A DNA stretch of 64,000 nt from an uncultured Oscillospiraceae bacterium (GCA_950075865.1 CATMVA010000013.1:1-64000); one strand, 5' to 3'. Numbered from the stretch's first letter, positions 42,639 to 53,383 are shown. The notes: generated by a model from the letters alone, not told the origin. Program-made: numbers and translations.

Positions 42639-43289
42639 TTATTTTGTGCCGAAGATCCGGTCTCCGGCGTCCCCCAGGCCAGGGACGATATAGCCGTGCT
42701 CGTTGAGCCTCTCGTCCACCGCGCCGGCGTAGATATCCACGTCAGGGTGGGCAGCCTGGACCGTGTCGATGCCCACGGGAGCCGCCACCAGGACCATCAG
42801 CTTAATGTTTTTGCAGCCCCGTTTCTTCATCTCGTCGATGGCGGCGCAGGCCGACCCGCCGGTGGCCAGCATGGGATCCACGATCATGATGTCCCGCTCG
42901 GCGATGTCCTTGGGCATCTTGCAGAAGTAGACGTGGGGCTCCAGAGTCTCCTCATCCCGGAACATCCCGATATGGCCCACCCGGGCCGAGGGGATCATCC
43001 GCAGCACGCCGTCCACCAGCCCCAGACCGGCCCGGAGAATGGGCACCACGGCAATCTTCTTCCCCGCCAGGGTGGGCTGGGTCGTCTTACAGATCGGCGT
43101 CTCGATCTCCTTGGCGGTCAGGGGCAGGTCCCGGGTGGCCTCGTAGGTGATGAGCATGCCGATCTCTCCCACCAGATCCCGGAAATCCTTGACACTGGTG
43201 TTCTTGTCCCGCATGATGGTCAGCTTATGGGCCACCAGGGGGTGGTCCATGATATGGACCTTGCTGTTTCCTTCGTACATCGCTGTCAT
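42639..43289 (-). CDS. upp: Uracil phosphoribosyltransferase
   Basis: Salvages uracil to UMP with PRPP; 216 residues. The PRPP site is [16 protein letters not shown] near residue 138, with RAGLGLVDG near 86 and a C-terminal [21 protein letters not shown] 43289 overlaps the tsaB stop by 4 bp (ATGA). The longer frame to 43442 is a shadow of tsaB. Placement after tsaE-tsaB suggests shared expression rather than shared function. Confidence 0.96.
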   Translation of the reverse strand: MTAMYEGNSKVHIMDHPLVAHKLTIMRDKNTSVKDFRDLVGEIGMLITYEATRDLPLTAKEIETPICKTTQPTLAGKKIAVVPILRAGLGLVDGVLRMIPSARVGHIGMFRDEETLEPHVYFCKMPKDIAERDIMIVDPMLATGGSACAAIDEMKKRGCKNIKLMVLVAAPVGIDTVQAAHPDVDIYAGAVDERLNEHGYIVPGLGDAGDRIFGTK

Positions 43290-44014
43290 ACCCCTTCCAT
43301 CGATTCTGTTTTTTGTGTCTGCATTTTTTCCAGACGCTCCCGCTCGGCCTGGCTCAGGCGGTGATACTCGGGCACCAGCTGGGCTGCCGACATCAGTTGT
43401 CCTGCCCGGGCCAGCTCCAGAGCCCCCCGGGCCACCCCCCACGCACTTTGGAACCGGAGGTTGGGTGCCGGCAGGCGGACGGGCAGCCCCAGTCTGTTGA
43501 ACTGATTATAGCACAGCTGCGCCCCATCTCCAACCAGAATTTGCTCCCTATCCCGGTTCTTTATTTCCTCCCCCAGCTCTTCCAAGCTGATGGCCCGGTC
43601 AGCGGTCAAGCGGACAAGCTTTTCCCCGTCCGAGGAGAAGCGGGAGTTGTAGACCTGGCTCCGGCGGGCGTCCATCACCGGGCAGATGTCGCCGGGCAGG
43701 GTCGACAGGTTCCAGGCCATGGCCTCCAGGGTGGAAACCTTGGCGCAGGGCCTGTCCAACGCCCAGCCCAGCCCCTTGGCCGCCGAGACCCCGATGCGGA
43801 GCCCCGTAAAGGACCCCGGCCCGGCCGCCACAGCGATCACATCCACCTCATCCAGGGCCACCCCGCAGTTTTTCAGCATGTCCTCGCACAAGGGCATCAG
43901 GGTCACCGAATGGGTCAGTCCGTTATTTTGAAACGCCTGGGCGATCAGCTCCTCATCCTCGGTGAGGGCTACCGAACAGGCAATGGCTGAGGACTCCAAA
44001 GCAAGTATTTTCAT
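43286..44014 (-). CDS. tsaB: tRNA t6A biosynthesis protein TsaB
   Basis: A 242-residue ASKHA-fold partner of TsaD in threonylcarbamoyl-adenosine formation at A37 of ANN-decoding tRNAs. [17 protein letters not shown] is the family start and [21 protein letters not shown] (near 67) is diagnostic. It overlaps tsaE by 4 bp upstream and upp downstream. The rimI gene that often follows is absent and tsaD is not in the window. Confidence 0.95.
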   Translation of the reverse strand: MKILALESSAIACSVALTEDEELIAQAFQNNGLTHSVTLMPLCEDMLKNCGVALDEVDVIAVAAGPGSFTGLRIGVSAAKGLGWALDRPCAKVSTLEAMAWNLSTLPGDICPVMDARRSQVYNSRFSSDGEKLVRLTADRAISLEELGEEIKNRDREQILVGDGAQLCYNQFNRLGLPVRLPAPNLRFQSAWGVARGALELARAGQLMSAAQLVPEYHRLSQAERERLEKMQTQKTESMEGV

Positions 44015-44436
44015 TCCTCCGCCACTCCTTCCACGGTAATGATCCGCTCATTGTCCCCTTCGCCCCGGCGGATATCCACCCGGAGCGCGTCCTCCAGAAC
44101 GTCAGCGACCCGCTCGCTCCACTCCACAGCGCAGATCCCACCCCGGTGAAGATAGTCCTCCCAGCCGATGTCAAACAGCTCCTCCGAGCTGCCCAGCCGG
44201 TACATATCAAAGTGGAACAGGGGCAGCCGCCCTCCCTCGTACTCGTTGACGATGGTAAAGGTGGGGCTGGTGACCCGGTCGGTCACTCCCACCCCCCGGG
44301 CCAGCCCCCGGACAAAGGCGGTCTTCCCCGCCCCCAGATCCCCCGTAAAAGCGATGACGGTATGGGCCTGGAGCTTCGGGGCCAATTCCTCCCCAAGGGC
44401 CTCTGTCTCGGCCGTGCTGTGGGTCCGGTACTCCAT
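44011..44436 (-). CDS. tsaE: tRNA t6A biosynthesis ATPase TsaE
   Basis: A 141-residue ATPase of the TsaBDE complex. Walker [20 protein letters not shown] starts near residue 30, followed by [10 protein letters not shown] and FHFDMYRL with the conserved Asp. ATG 44436 gives the normal N-terminus and has a weak GGGGGTGAG SD. The longer frame to 44490 would start within the promoter area. An extended -10 TGCTATACT lies at 44489-44481 on this strand. Confidence 0.95.
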   Translation of the reverse strand: MEYRTHSTAETEALGEELAPKLQAHTVIAFTGDLGAGKTAFVRGLARGVGVTDRVTSPTFTIVNEYEGGRLPLFHFDMYRLGSSEELFDIGWEDYLHRGGICAVEWSERVADVLEDALRVDIRRGEGDNERIITVEGVAEE

Positions 44437-44547
44437 GGCCTCACCCCCGTTCTTAAGGTTTTTGTAAATTTCTCCTGAATAGTATAGCACGAACCGGAAA
44501 GAAATGGTATACTAACTTTTGAAGTTTGCAACAACGGAGGTGAGGCC

Positions 44548-45738
44548 ATGTCCTGGCTGAAGGATTCCCTGCACGATTTCTGGGAGCGGGGGGATAAGCT
44601 GCTACTGGCACTGTGTCTGTGTGCCAGTCTGTTCGGACTTGCCCTCATCTACTCGGCCACCCGGTATCTCACCGTGAACCGGAACCGCAGCGTCATCATC
44701 CAGGCCATCGGTATTCTGCTGGGTGCGGTAATCTACATCCTGATTTCTTCGGTGGACATGGAACTCTTTGTGGAGCGGTCCTGGAAGCTGCTCCTCCTCT
44801 TCAACATCGCCTTCAACCTGCTGGTCCGGGTCCCCGGCCTGGGGGTGTCCCGGGGCGGAAACCTGAGCTGGATCCGCTTTCCCGGTCTGCCCATGGACAT
44901 CCAGCCCGCCGAGATCGTCAAGCTCTCCTTCATCCTCCTCTTCGCCTATCAGTGTACCAAACTCCAGAAGCGGGGGATCAGCAAGCCCGGCTCGGTCCTC
45001 ATGCTCCTCCTCCACACCGGGCTCATCGCCGGGGTCATCGCCGTGGCCACCAAAGACTTCGGCATGGTGCTGGTCTATCTGTTCCTCTTTGTGGCCATGA
45101 GCTGGATGGCCGGAGTTTCTCTGGGTTGGTTCGCCCTGGGGGGCGGCGTCGGTGTGGTCGCTTTGGCCTATATCTGGCCACACGTCAGCGACACTTACCT
45201 GGCCGAGCGCATCATGGTGGTGGTGGACCACATCACGGGTAACCAGGCCACCCTCTACGCCCAGACCCAGGGCCGCGGCTGGCAGCAGACCCGTTCCATC
45301 CTGGCCATCGGCTCGGGTGGGTTTTGGGGACAGGGCTACATGAAGGGCATCCAGACCCAAAGCCCCTACGAGACCTCCCTCAACGCCCGTAGCACTGACG
45401 AGATCTTTGCCGTCTGCGGAGAAGAGCTGGGCCTTATCGGGTGTCTCGTCATCATCATCCTCCTGGCTGCCATCATCATCCGGTGCATCTGGGTGGCCCG
45501 CCATGCCTCCAGCCCCCTCACCGCACTCATCTCCTCGGGCTACGCCGCCATGCTTCTGTTCCAGAGTGTCCTGAACATCGGCATGTGTCTCTACCTTCTG
45601 CCCATCGTAGGCCTGACCCTTCCCTTCTTCAGCTACGGCGGCTCCTCCATCATCACCATGTTTGCCGCCATGGGGGTGGTCTCCTCCATCAAGACCCGCT
45701 CCCTGCCAAGCTGGCTCAAGGATCGAAGCCATATTTAG
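44548..45738 (+). CDS. rodA: SEDS-family peptidoglycan polymerase (RodA/FtsW)
   Basis: A 396-residue membrane protein with about ten helices that polymerises lipid II with a class B PBP partner. PAEIVKLSFILLFAY near residue 126, KDFGMVLVYLFLF near 168, the large extracellular loop with QGYMKGIQTQ, and STDEIFAVCGEELGLIGC near 284 match SEDS landmarks; SYGGSSIITMFAAMGVV is near the C-terminus. RodA is favoured over FtsW by its isolated position, but neither can be excluded. An extended -10 TGGTATACT lies at 44505-44513 and GGAGGTGAGG precedes the start. Confidence 0.88.
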   Translation: MSWLKDSLHDFWERGDKLLLALCLCASLFGLALIYSATRYLTVNRNRSVIIQAIGILLGAVIYILISSVDMELFVERSWKLLLLFNIAFNLLVRVPGLGVSRGGNLSWIRFPGLPMDIQPAEIVKLSFILLFAYQCTKLQKRGISKPGSVLMLLLHTGLIAGVIAVATKDFGMVLVYLFLFVAMSWMAGVSLGWFALGGGVGVVALAYIWPHVSDTYLAERIMVVVDHITGNQATLYAQTQGRGWQQTRSILAIGSGGFWGQGYMKGIQTQSPYETSLNARSTDEIFAVCGEELGLIGCLVIIILLAAIIIRCIWVARHASSPLTALISSGYAAMLLFQSVLNIGMCLYLLPIVGLTLPFFSYGGSSIITMFAAMGVVSSIKTRSLPSWLKDRSHI

Positions 45739-46193
45739 AGAAAATTTGGATAAAATCACCATTTGATTTTTGTCCCTCCATTTTGAGATGTAATGTATAA
45801 AGGGTGGTTCCACCAGGCCACTACATTACGTTGATTGGCAGCTCATCTGTGGCAAAATGGCACAGGCTGGAGGGGCGGTGATCGACCAGCAGAGGAGAAC
45901 CGAAGTGGGAGCGTCCGGGGATGACCTGGGCGCTCCCTTCTTTTTGTCGGCCCTCTACTAAGAGCGCACTTACTCACCACCGGCCAAGGCTGGCGGTGGT
46001 ACTGCCTGACAGCATCCGTGCGCCCTCCGGGGGCGGCTCCGCCGGGTCGCCCTGTCCTGCCCGGTATATACCAGCAGACGCCAACAGCGGCTTGTGCACC
46101 GGACGCAGCCGCGCCAATCACCGGGGGCTTGGGGGCCTCGGCTACTAACAAGCGGCACAGGTATATACCCTGTGCATTGCTTGCCATGATCGT
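45739..46193. other. Structured intergenic DNA without a credible gene, left end of the accessory scar
   Basis: The stretch holds a hairpin (ATGTAATGTA at 45788-45797 and TACATTACGT at 45822-45831, with an inner GGTGG/CCACC stem) and a terminator-like stem at 45907-45946. A further hairpin lies at 45976-46000 (ACCACCG/CGGTGGT). Two copies of the palindrome GGTATATACC occur at 46063-46072 and 46160-46169, the second inside GCACAGG/CCTGTGC. Frames on either strand (for example 45843-46187 minus) lack coding character. It may be what remains of a mobile element or a non-coding RNA locus. Confidence 0.45.
45907..45946 (+). terminator. Terminator-like hairpin in the 45.7-46.2 kb gap
   Basis: GGGAGCG and CGCTCCC (45907-45913 and 45931-45937) with further inner C-G pairs are followed by TTCTTTTT. 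It could end a short transcript starting near 45790 or serve the rodA message. Confidence 0.65.
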
Positions 46194-46400
46194 CTACGTG
46201 TTCTCCGTTTCATGGTGGTACTTATCCATAATTTCTTCCATACTGATATTTTGCAGACTTTTCTGCAAGTCCTCTCGGACGTTTTGATAGGAAGAATCCA
46301 GTACACCATGAATGCTTCGCCCTACTGGACACAGGCAGGATGGAGATGCATGGATACCAATCAGTTTATTAAGAAAATCCGGCTCAATTGCATTGCCCTC
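46194..46400 (-). pseudogene. C-terminal remnant of an Rrf2-family (YwnA-like) regulator
   Basis: A 68-codon open stretch ending in TAG encodes FLNKLIGIHASPSCLCPVGR and then SIHGVLDSSYQNVREDLQKS, with NISMEEIM near the end. This is the characteristic C-terminal pattern of Rrf2 repressors of the YwnA type (HENPNPxCPVGxxIxxxLxxxxxxVQ in relatives). The winged-helix N-terminus is missing: a stop lies immediately upstream at 46403-46401, where the sequence changes into the oppositely oriented flavodoxin/ferredoxin gene. No start codon or SD is available, so it is a fragment. Confidence 0.7.
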
Positions 46401-46992
46401 TTATGGTGGACGTGTTCCTGGCCTCGCCGCTGAAAGACTGGCAAAGATTCCGGGTAATTCCGCAAAGTGTGTGTTGCTATGTGTATATGGTAACCGGGCT
46501 TATGAGGATACGCTGGTTGAAATGGCAGATGTGGCAAAAAAGGCTGGGTTCTCTGTTGTTGCCGCTATTTCCGCAGTTGCGGAGCATTCTATTATGCACC
46601 AGTATGCGTCTGGTAGGCCGAACCAGGAAGATGAGCGCCAGCTCAAGTCCTTTGCGAAGGCAATCCTTGAAAAATTCAAGGCCGGAACATTGGATGAAGG
46701 GCCGCAGATCCCAGGCAATCGACCTTACAAAAAGGCAGGGGGTGCGGGCTTGGTCCCAAAGGCTGGTACAAGCTGTAACGGCTGCGGACTCTGCGCAGAT
46801 AATTGCCCTGCAGGGGCAATCTCTAAAGAGAATTTGAAAACAGCGAATCCCAAGAAGTGTATCTCCTGCATGCGGTGCGTTGCGAGGTGTCCCCAAGGTG
46901 CCCGGAAGATAAATGGTGCGTTGGTATCCATTGCATCGCTGGCAATCAAAAAGGCTTGCAGCGAGAAGAAAGAAGCCGAACTTTTCATATAG
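46396..46992 (+). pseudogene. N-truncated EFR1-like flavodoxin/bis-[4Fe-4S] ferredoxin
   Basis: Homology starts at PSYGGRVPGLAAERL, which in intact EFR1-type proteins follows the first flavodoxin strands; the first approximately 40 residues with the FMN phosphate loop are lost. The rest is intact, including YGNRAYEDTLVEM, AEHSI, and two clusters CNGCGLCADNCP and CISCMRCVARCP near the C-terminus. The frame is open back to an ATG at 46312, but that extension reads antisense to the Rrf2 remnant and has no SD. G+C is lower than in neighbours, suggesting acquisition. A shortened product might still be made, but flavin binding should be lost. Confidence 0.75.
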
Positions 46993-47269
46993 TGGCAAAT
47001 CAGAGGGAATCGTTTGATTATTGCTGATGAATACTTAACAGGGGGGATCTTACTCGGTGAAATCCCCCTTGACAAATGTTCTCTTGGTAAAATAATGCCG
47101 GTAATTTCATAGAGCGAGCGAACGACACATGTGGCGCACAGCGCGTAAATCTGATCACGGTACGCAAGCGCTTCATGTGTTAGAGGGGCTCCCCCACAGC
47201 ACATGCTTTGCATGTGCTGCTTTTTGCCCTTATGAAGCCAATCTACCTCAGTGGATGTCATTTCTCATG
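46993..47269. other. Low-GC gap between the EFR1-like remnant and the MATE fragment
   Basis: Contains a stem GGGGGAT/ATCCCCC (about 47042-47067) followed by a lone TTGACA (47068-47073) without a well-placed -10, and the terminator at 47197-47226. No coding sequence with support was found on either strand. Confidence 0.5.
47197..47226 (+). terminator. Intrinsic terminator upstream of the MATE fragment
   Basis: CAGCACATG, loop CTTTG and CATGTGCTG form a perfect 9-bp stem followed by CTTTTTG. Confidence 0.8.
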
Positions 47270-47503
47270 GATAAAAACAACAACTTGGGCACCGAGCGGA
47301 TCGGGCGTCTTTTGCGCTCCTTCGCCCTTCCCTGTACTCTCTCCCTCATCATCTCCTGCCTTTACAACCTCGTGGACCAGATCTTCGTGGGCAACGGCGT
47401 CGGCTACCTGGGCAACGCCGCCACCGGCATCGTCTTCCCCATCACCGTCATCGGCTGGGCCGCCGCATCCCACCCTACGGTACCCGCACCCCAGGGGAGC
47501 TGA
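47270..47503 (+). pseudogene. N-terminal fragment of a MATE-family transporter
   Basis: The frame begins MDKNNNLGTERIGRLLRSFA and continues through CTLSLIISCLYNLVDQIFVG and VGYLGNAATGIVFPITVIGW, the standard first two helices of MATE efflux proteins. Homology stops abruptly near 47466 and after about 11 unrelated residues a stop occurs at 47503. Intact family members are about 450 residues, so over 80% is gone. Codon use is GC-rich like the host rather than like the EFR1 remnant, and no SD precedes the start. Confidence 0.75.
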
Positions 47504-47543
47504 TGAAAAACTGACAGCTCTTTCAATTTTTGCGAAAAGCCGG

Positions 47544-47617
47544 AATAACCTCCTTGTTTGTGGTGAAACTACCAGCAGCCAAAGCTGGTTTTCCCCTATA
47601 GAAACAAGGAGGTTATT
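47544..47617 (+). promoter_or_regulatory. Large hairpin covering the ribosome binding site of the SLH gene
   Basis: AATAACCTCCTTGTTT (47544-47559) and AAACAAGGAGGTTATT (47602-47617) are perfect 16-nt inverted repeats. The 42-nt loop contains an inner stem ACCAGC/GCTGGT. The right arm contains the SD AAGGAGG 10 bp before ATG 47621, so the closed form would block translation. The T-run after the right arm also gives it a weak terminator look. Confidence 0.7.
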
Positions 47618-47620
47618 TTT

Positions 47621-48610
47621 ATGGAAAAGCACCTGTTCCGCCGGACCGGCGCCCTGCTGTGCGCCGGAGCTCTGTCCTTCACCCTGTCCGCCGTCCTGCC
47701 GGGCGCCGCCGCCCTGCTGGATACCGACCCCTACGCCCCCGTCTGGAGCGCAAACTCCGCCCCCGTGGCCGAGAATATCTCCCTGACCACCTACAAAAAC
47801 GTGGAGGTCCAGGGCACCTTCGCCGGGGTGGACCCGGAGGGTGACCTGATCACCTTCCAGCTGGTGAGCCAGCCTGCCCGGGGCACCGTGACCCAGGCCG
47901 AGCAGGGCTCGGCCGCCTTCGTCTACACCCCCTATGAGAACAAGAAGGGCAAGGACGCCTTCACTTATGTGGCGGTGGACGCCGCCGGCAACACCTCAGC
48001 CCCTGCCACCGTGAGCATCAGGATCGAAAAGCAGAAAACCACTGTGACCTACGCCGACATGGCCGGCGAGGAAGGCCACCGGGAGGCCGTCCGTCTGGCC
48101 GAGTCCGGCTTGATGATCGGCGAGCAGGTGGGCGGCCGGTATTTCTTCCACCCCGAGCAGACCATCTCCCGTGCCCAGTTCACCGCCCTGGCCATGTCTG
48201 TGGCAGGCATCGACGCCCTGGAGGGGGTCACGGTCACCGGCTTCTCGGACGACCAGGCCATGGCCGTCTGGTGTAAGCCCTATGTGTCTGCCGCTCTCCG
48301 GGCCGGCATGATCCGGGGCAGCTATACCAACGACGGCCAGGTGGTCTTCCGGGCCGACACCCCCATCACCACCGCCGAAGCCGCCGTCATCCTCAACAAG
48401 GCCCTGGGGGTCACCGACGTAGTCAATACCATGGGCACCGACTCCCCCGCCTGGTGTGCCCAGGCCGTAGCCAACCTGGACAGTTGCGGTGCCCTCCCCG
48501 CCTCGGCCGTTCTGAACGAGCCCCTGACCCGCGCCCAGTGCGCCGTCATGCTGGACCGGGCCCTGGACGTGATGGAGGCCCGCGAGAGCAAAGGCTGGTT
48601 CCTCTGGTAA
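47621..48610 (+). CDS. SLH-domain surface protein with cadherin-like domain
   Basis: A 329-residue exported protein. A signal peptide (residues 1 to about 30, RRTGALLCAGALSFTLSAVL, ending GAAA) is followed by an Ig/cadherin-like repeat (about 45-130, FAGVDPEGDLITFQLVSQPARG to FTYVAVDAAGNTSAP). Three S-layer-homology-type segments follow (about 140-320), containing TISRAQFTALAMSV, TPITTAEAAVILNKAL and PLTRAQCAVMLDRAL. It is probably held on secondary wall polymer. The SD is AAGGAGG within the large hairpin just upstream. Confidence 0.9.
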   Translation: MEKHLFRRTGALLCAGALSFTLSAVLPGAAALLDTDPYAPVWSANSAPVAENISLTTYKNVEVQGTFAGVDPEGDLITFQLVSQPARGTVTQAEQGSAAFVYTPYENKKGKDAFTYVAVDAAGNTSAPATVSIRIEKQKTTVTYADMAGEEGHREAVRLAESGLMIGEQVGGRYFFHPEQTISRAQFTALAMSVAGIDALEGVTVTGFSDDQAMAVWCKPYVSAALRAGMIRGSYTNDGQVVFRADTPITTAEAAVILNKALGVTDVVNTMGTDSPAWCAQAVANLDSCGALPASAVLNEPLTRAQCAVMLDRALDVMEARESKGWFLW

Positions 48611-48627
48611 GCCCCCCAAAACAGAAA

Positions 48628-48660
48628 AAAGCCCCGGGCCTCTCGTCCCGGGGCTTTCTT
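48628..48660 (+). terminator. Terminator after the SLH gene
   Basis: AAAGCCCCGGG, loop CCTCTCGT and CCCGGGGCTTT, followed by CTT; also usable by the convergent SUFU gene. Confidence 0.85.
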
Positions 48661-48669
48661 ATGTTATCT

Positions 48670-49446
48670 TTAATCCAAAACCTCAGTGAAATCTGCGCAG
48701 AAGTTGGGCCGCTCCGGGTCAATGATCATACTCATTCCCTTCTCCCGGAACACCTTGTCCAGTCCCTCCATGCCGTACTTCAGTTTGTACTCGATCTCCT
48801 CCTTGTAGGCGGGGACCATGCCGTAAAAGTTGATTTTCCTACCGTCCTTGGCCGTCATCCCGCCTAGCGGGCCGTCTCCCCCGATCAGCACCAGACCACC
48901 GAACCCCACACTGTCGTCCAGAGGAGCATACTCCGCTCCATTGGGAATGGTGTGGCCCCAGGCCAGCCAGGTCTGGTACATATGGGGAAAACGGGCCAAG
49001 AACTTGATACACCGGAGAGGCCAGAATTGCTGAGGCGGAATCTCTCCCCCCGTTTTACCTGTCCCGCCCAGATCCCATTCTCCGGGCAAGAACATATAAA
49101 GCTCAGCCAGCTCCAGTTCTCTGCGCTCTTTCTCGGGAATCTCCTGGGGAATGTTCATAGGCTTGTCACTCATACCAGTGGTAAAGGCCACATAGAATGG
49201 TTGCTCGGTCGTGGGCTTCATAATATGTATGTCGATATGGACAATATCCGACAGGATCTCGTGGTAGACAAAGCTTTCCCGCCCAGGAAAAAGCCCGTCA
49301 AAATAGGTCTCGATCTCCTCCATGTAATTTCCTTCACTCTCCGGGATCTGAAGTTCCCGGCCCTTCTGCTCCTCGTATCGGTAAATGGTGGACCCGCCGG
49401 AAGAAACCTCATTTTTCTTCCCGAACAGCTTATCCAAAAATCCCAT
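48670..49446 (-). CDS. Suppressor-of-fused (SUFU) domain protein
   Basis: A 258-residue cytoplasmic protein whose middle and C-terminal parts match the bacterial SUFU-like domain: VYHEILSDIVHIDIHIMKPT, PFYVAFTTGMSDKPM, ELAELYMFLPGEWDL, and HTIPNGAEYAP near residue 173. Bacterial members are linked in other genomes to polymorphic-toxin immunity, but no toxin is present here, so that role is not claimed. ATG 49446 has GGAGGCGG upstream; a further 7 codons are open to 49467. Confidence 0.85.
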   Translation of the reverse strand: MGFLDKLFGKKNEVSSGGSTIYRYEEQKGRELQIPESEGNYMEEIETYFDGLFPGRESFVYHEILSDIVHIDIHIMKPTTEQPFYVAFTTGMSDKPMNIPQEIPEKERRELELAELYMFLPGEWDLGGTGKTGGEIPPQQFWPLRCIKFLARFPHMYQTWLAWGHTIPNGAEYAPLDDSVGFGGLVLIGGDGPLGGMTAKDGRKINFYGMVPAYKEEIEYKLKYGMEGLDKVFREKGMSMIIDPERPNFCADFTEVLD

Positions 49447-49501
49447 CTGAACCGCCTCCTCGTCCAAGATAACCCTATTATATCAAATCTCCCCGCCCAA
49501 C

Positions 49502-50011
49502 TCAAGCCCGCAACCTGCCTATGATCCACCCTGTCACTGGCCGGAAGACCACATACAACCCATACCCCAGCACGCCGCCCACCATATTAGTTATCAGGTC
49601 TGTGATATCCGACGACCGGTTAAAAAAAGGCTGCACCAGCTCGATGCCCAGGCTCATGAGAAAGCAGAAAAGCACTGTCCGGCCAAATTTGCCCCCTCCC
49701 CGCCGGGTCAAGGGACACAAAAAGCCAAAGGGCACCGTCATGCCCACATTCAGCGCTACCTGCCGCAAAAAGTCCCCTCTCCCTTTCAAAACATCCACAA
49801 AGGGGATCATATTCATGGGCTGATAGCGGTGATTCAGAATAAAAGGCAGCTTGGTGATGACCGGCATCAGGGTAAAAAAGAGCACCAAAGCCAGATAGAG
49901 ATACATCAGCGTATTGACCAGCAGCCTGTCCCTCCCCCTGTTCTTCCACCGGGGAAAAAACACAAGAACATACAAAATCCCCAACGCCCCAATATCCACC
50001 AAATATTTCAC
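49502..50011 (-). CDS. VanZ-like membrane protein
   Basis: A 169-residue protein with about five membrane helices. VanZ-family landmarks are NMIPFVDVL near residue 70, NVGMTVPFGFLCPL near 90, SLGIELVQPFF near 122 and SSDITDLITNMVGGVLGY near 135. The start is taken as GTG 50011 behind GGAGGGAGG; ATG 50044 precedes the SD and is unlikely. Members are associated with teicoplanin or lipoglycopeptide tolerance, but most chromosomal copies have unknown roles. Confidence 0.85.
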   Translation of the reverse strand: MKYLVDIGALGILYVLVFFPRWKNRGRDRLLVNTLMYLYLALVLFFTLMPVITKLPFILNHRYQPMNMIPFVDVLKGRGDFLRQVALNVGMTVPFGFLCPLTRRGGGKFGRTVLFCFLMSLGIELVQPFFNRSSDITDLITNMVGGVLGYGLYVVFRPVTGWIIGRLRA

Positions 50012-50097
50012 CGATGCACCTCCCTCCTCCGGTTTATCAACCAAATTCTACCACACCGTTCCACATGAATCAATCCCCCCCGCCCCCATCCATAAAG

Positions 50098-50135
50098 TAA
50101 AAACAGACCTCCCGCTGACGCAGGAAGTCTGTTTT
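50098..50135 (-). terminator. Terminator after tRNA-Arg
   Basis: On the minus strand AAACAGACTTCC, loop and GGAGGTCTGTTT with G-U tolerance, followed by TTACT; it starts one base after the tRNA CCA end. Confidence 0.8.
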
Positions 50136-50212
50136 TGGTACGGCTGGAGGGACTCGAACCCCCGACCTACTGGTTCGTAGCCAGTCACTCTATCCAGCTG
50201 AGCTACAGCCGC
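50136..50212 (-). tRNA. tRNA-Arg (anticodon ACG)
   Basis: A 77-nt tRNA with encoded CCA (50138-50136). The acceptor GCGGCTG pairs with CAGCCGT (first pair G-U), the D arm is GCTCAGCTGGATAGAGT, the anticodon arm is ACTGG-CTACGAA-CCAGT with anticodon ACG (A34 presumably deaminated to inosine to read CGN), and the T arm contains GGTTCGAGTCC. It has its own consensus promoter and terminator, so it is monocistronic. Confidence 0.97.
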
Positions 50213-50236
50213 ATACCGTCTTTTGACAGCTCGGTT

Positions 50237-50265
50237 ATTATAGCACGCCATGGATAGAATTGCAA
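50237..50265 (-). promoter_or_regulatory. tRNA-Arg promoter
   Basis: On the minus strand TTGCAA (50265-50260), a 17-bp spacer and perfect TATAAT (50242-50237), about 25 bp before the tRNA 5' end. The -35 lies close behind the ftsK 3' end at 50275. Confidence 0.88.
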
Positions 50266-50274
50266 GTAGTTTTT

Positions 50275-52980
<2,706 letters not shown>

Positions 52981-53042
52981 GGGATCATCCTTTCCTGTAT
53001 CACACCGCCACGCGGCGGAAACTCCATATCAATACAGGATAC

Positions 53043-53071
53043 AGTATACAACATTTTTCCGTGTTTTTCAA
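53043..53071 (-). promoter_or_regulatory. ftsK promoter
   Basis: On the minus strand TTGAAA (53071-53066), a 17-bp spacer and TATACT (53048-53043), about 60 bp before the start codon. Confidence 0.75.
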
Positions 53072-53127
53072 GGGCCAACAGGACCGTTTTGCGCCGGGCC
53101 GTTTTGTGCCGTAGGCACAATGCGACC

Positions 53128-53163
53128 GGCACAGTCGTTCGGCCAAAGGCCAAATGACGTGCC
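53128..53163. repeat. Imperfect palindromic element, copy 1
   Basis: GGCACAGTCGTTCGGCC, loop AAA, GGCCAAATGACGTGCC. A smaller palindrome GTGCCGTAGGCAC lies at 53106-53118 directly before it. Confidence 0.65.
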
Positions 53164-53209
53164 CACCCCTCTCATCGGCTCCAAAGCGGTCAAATTTTTC
53201 ACAAGCCCC

Positions 53210-53235
53210 GAATTTCCAATTTTCGTGCAACTATC
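53210..53235 (+). repeat. 26-bp direct repeat, copy 1
   Basis: GAATTTCCAATTTTCGTGCA followed by ACTATC; matches copy 2 (53384-53409) at 23 of 26 positions. The copies are 174 bp apart. Confidence 0.75.
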
Positions 53236-53383
53236 TCCCGAAAATCGCCCCCGTTTCCCCGAAATGACCATAATTGCACGCAGTTGCACATTCCCTCAAA
53301 TTCAAACCACCCCCAAAACCCCGTTTTTGGGCCTCAAAACCCTCAAAAGCGGCGTCAAAACACCCCCCAAACCGCCCCAAAAT

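Noticed and set aside
44602-45813. 403-codon frame antisense to rodA
   Set aside because: Asp/Gly/His-rich shadow of a strongly supported membrane gene.
45843-46187. 114-codon minus-strand frame in the 45.7-46.2 kb gap
   Set aside because: No SD, passes through terminator and palindrome hairpins, composition Arg/Pro/Gly-rich; no domain recognised.
47068-47090. TTGACA followed by TAAAAT as a promoter for the MATE fragment
   Set aside because: The spacer is only 13 bp, and a terminator lies between it and the fragment.
46725-47261. 178-codon minus-strand frame
   Set aside because: Antisense to the ferredoxin part of the EFR1-like remnant and to a terminator; no SD or domain.
48670-49446. SUFU-domain protein as immunity to a polymorphic toxin
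   Set aside because: No toxin cassette, repeat protein or secretion-linked gene lies beside it.
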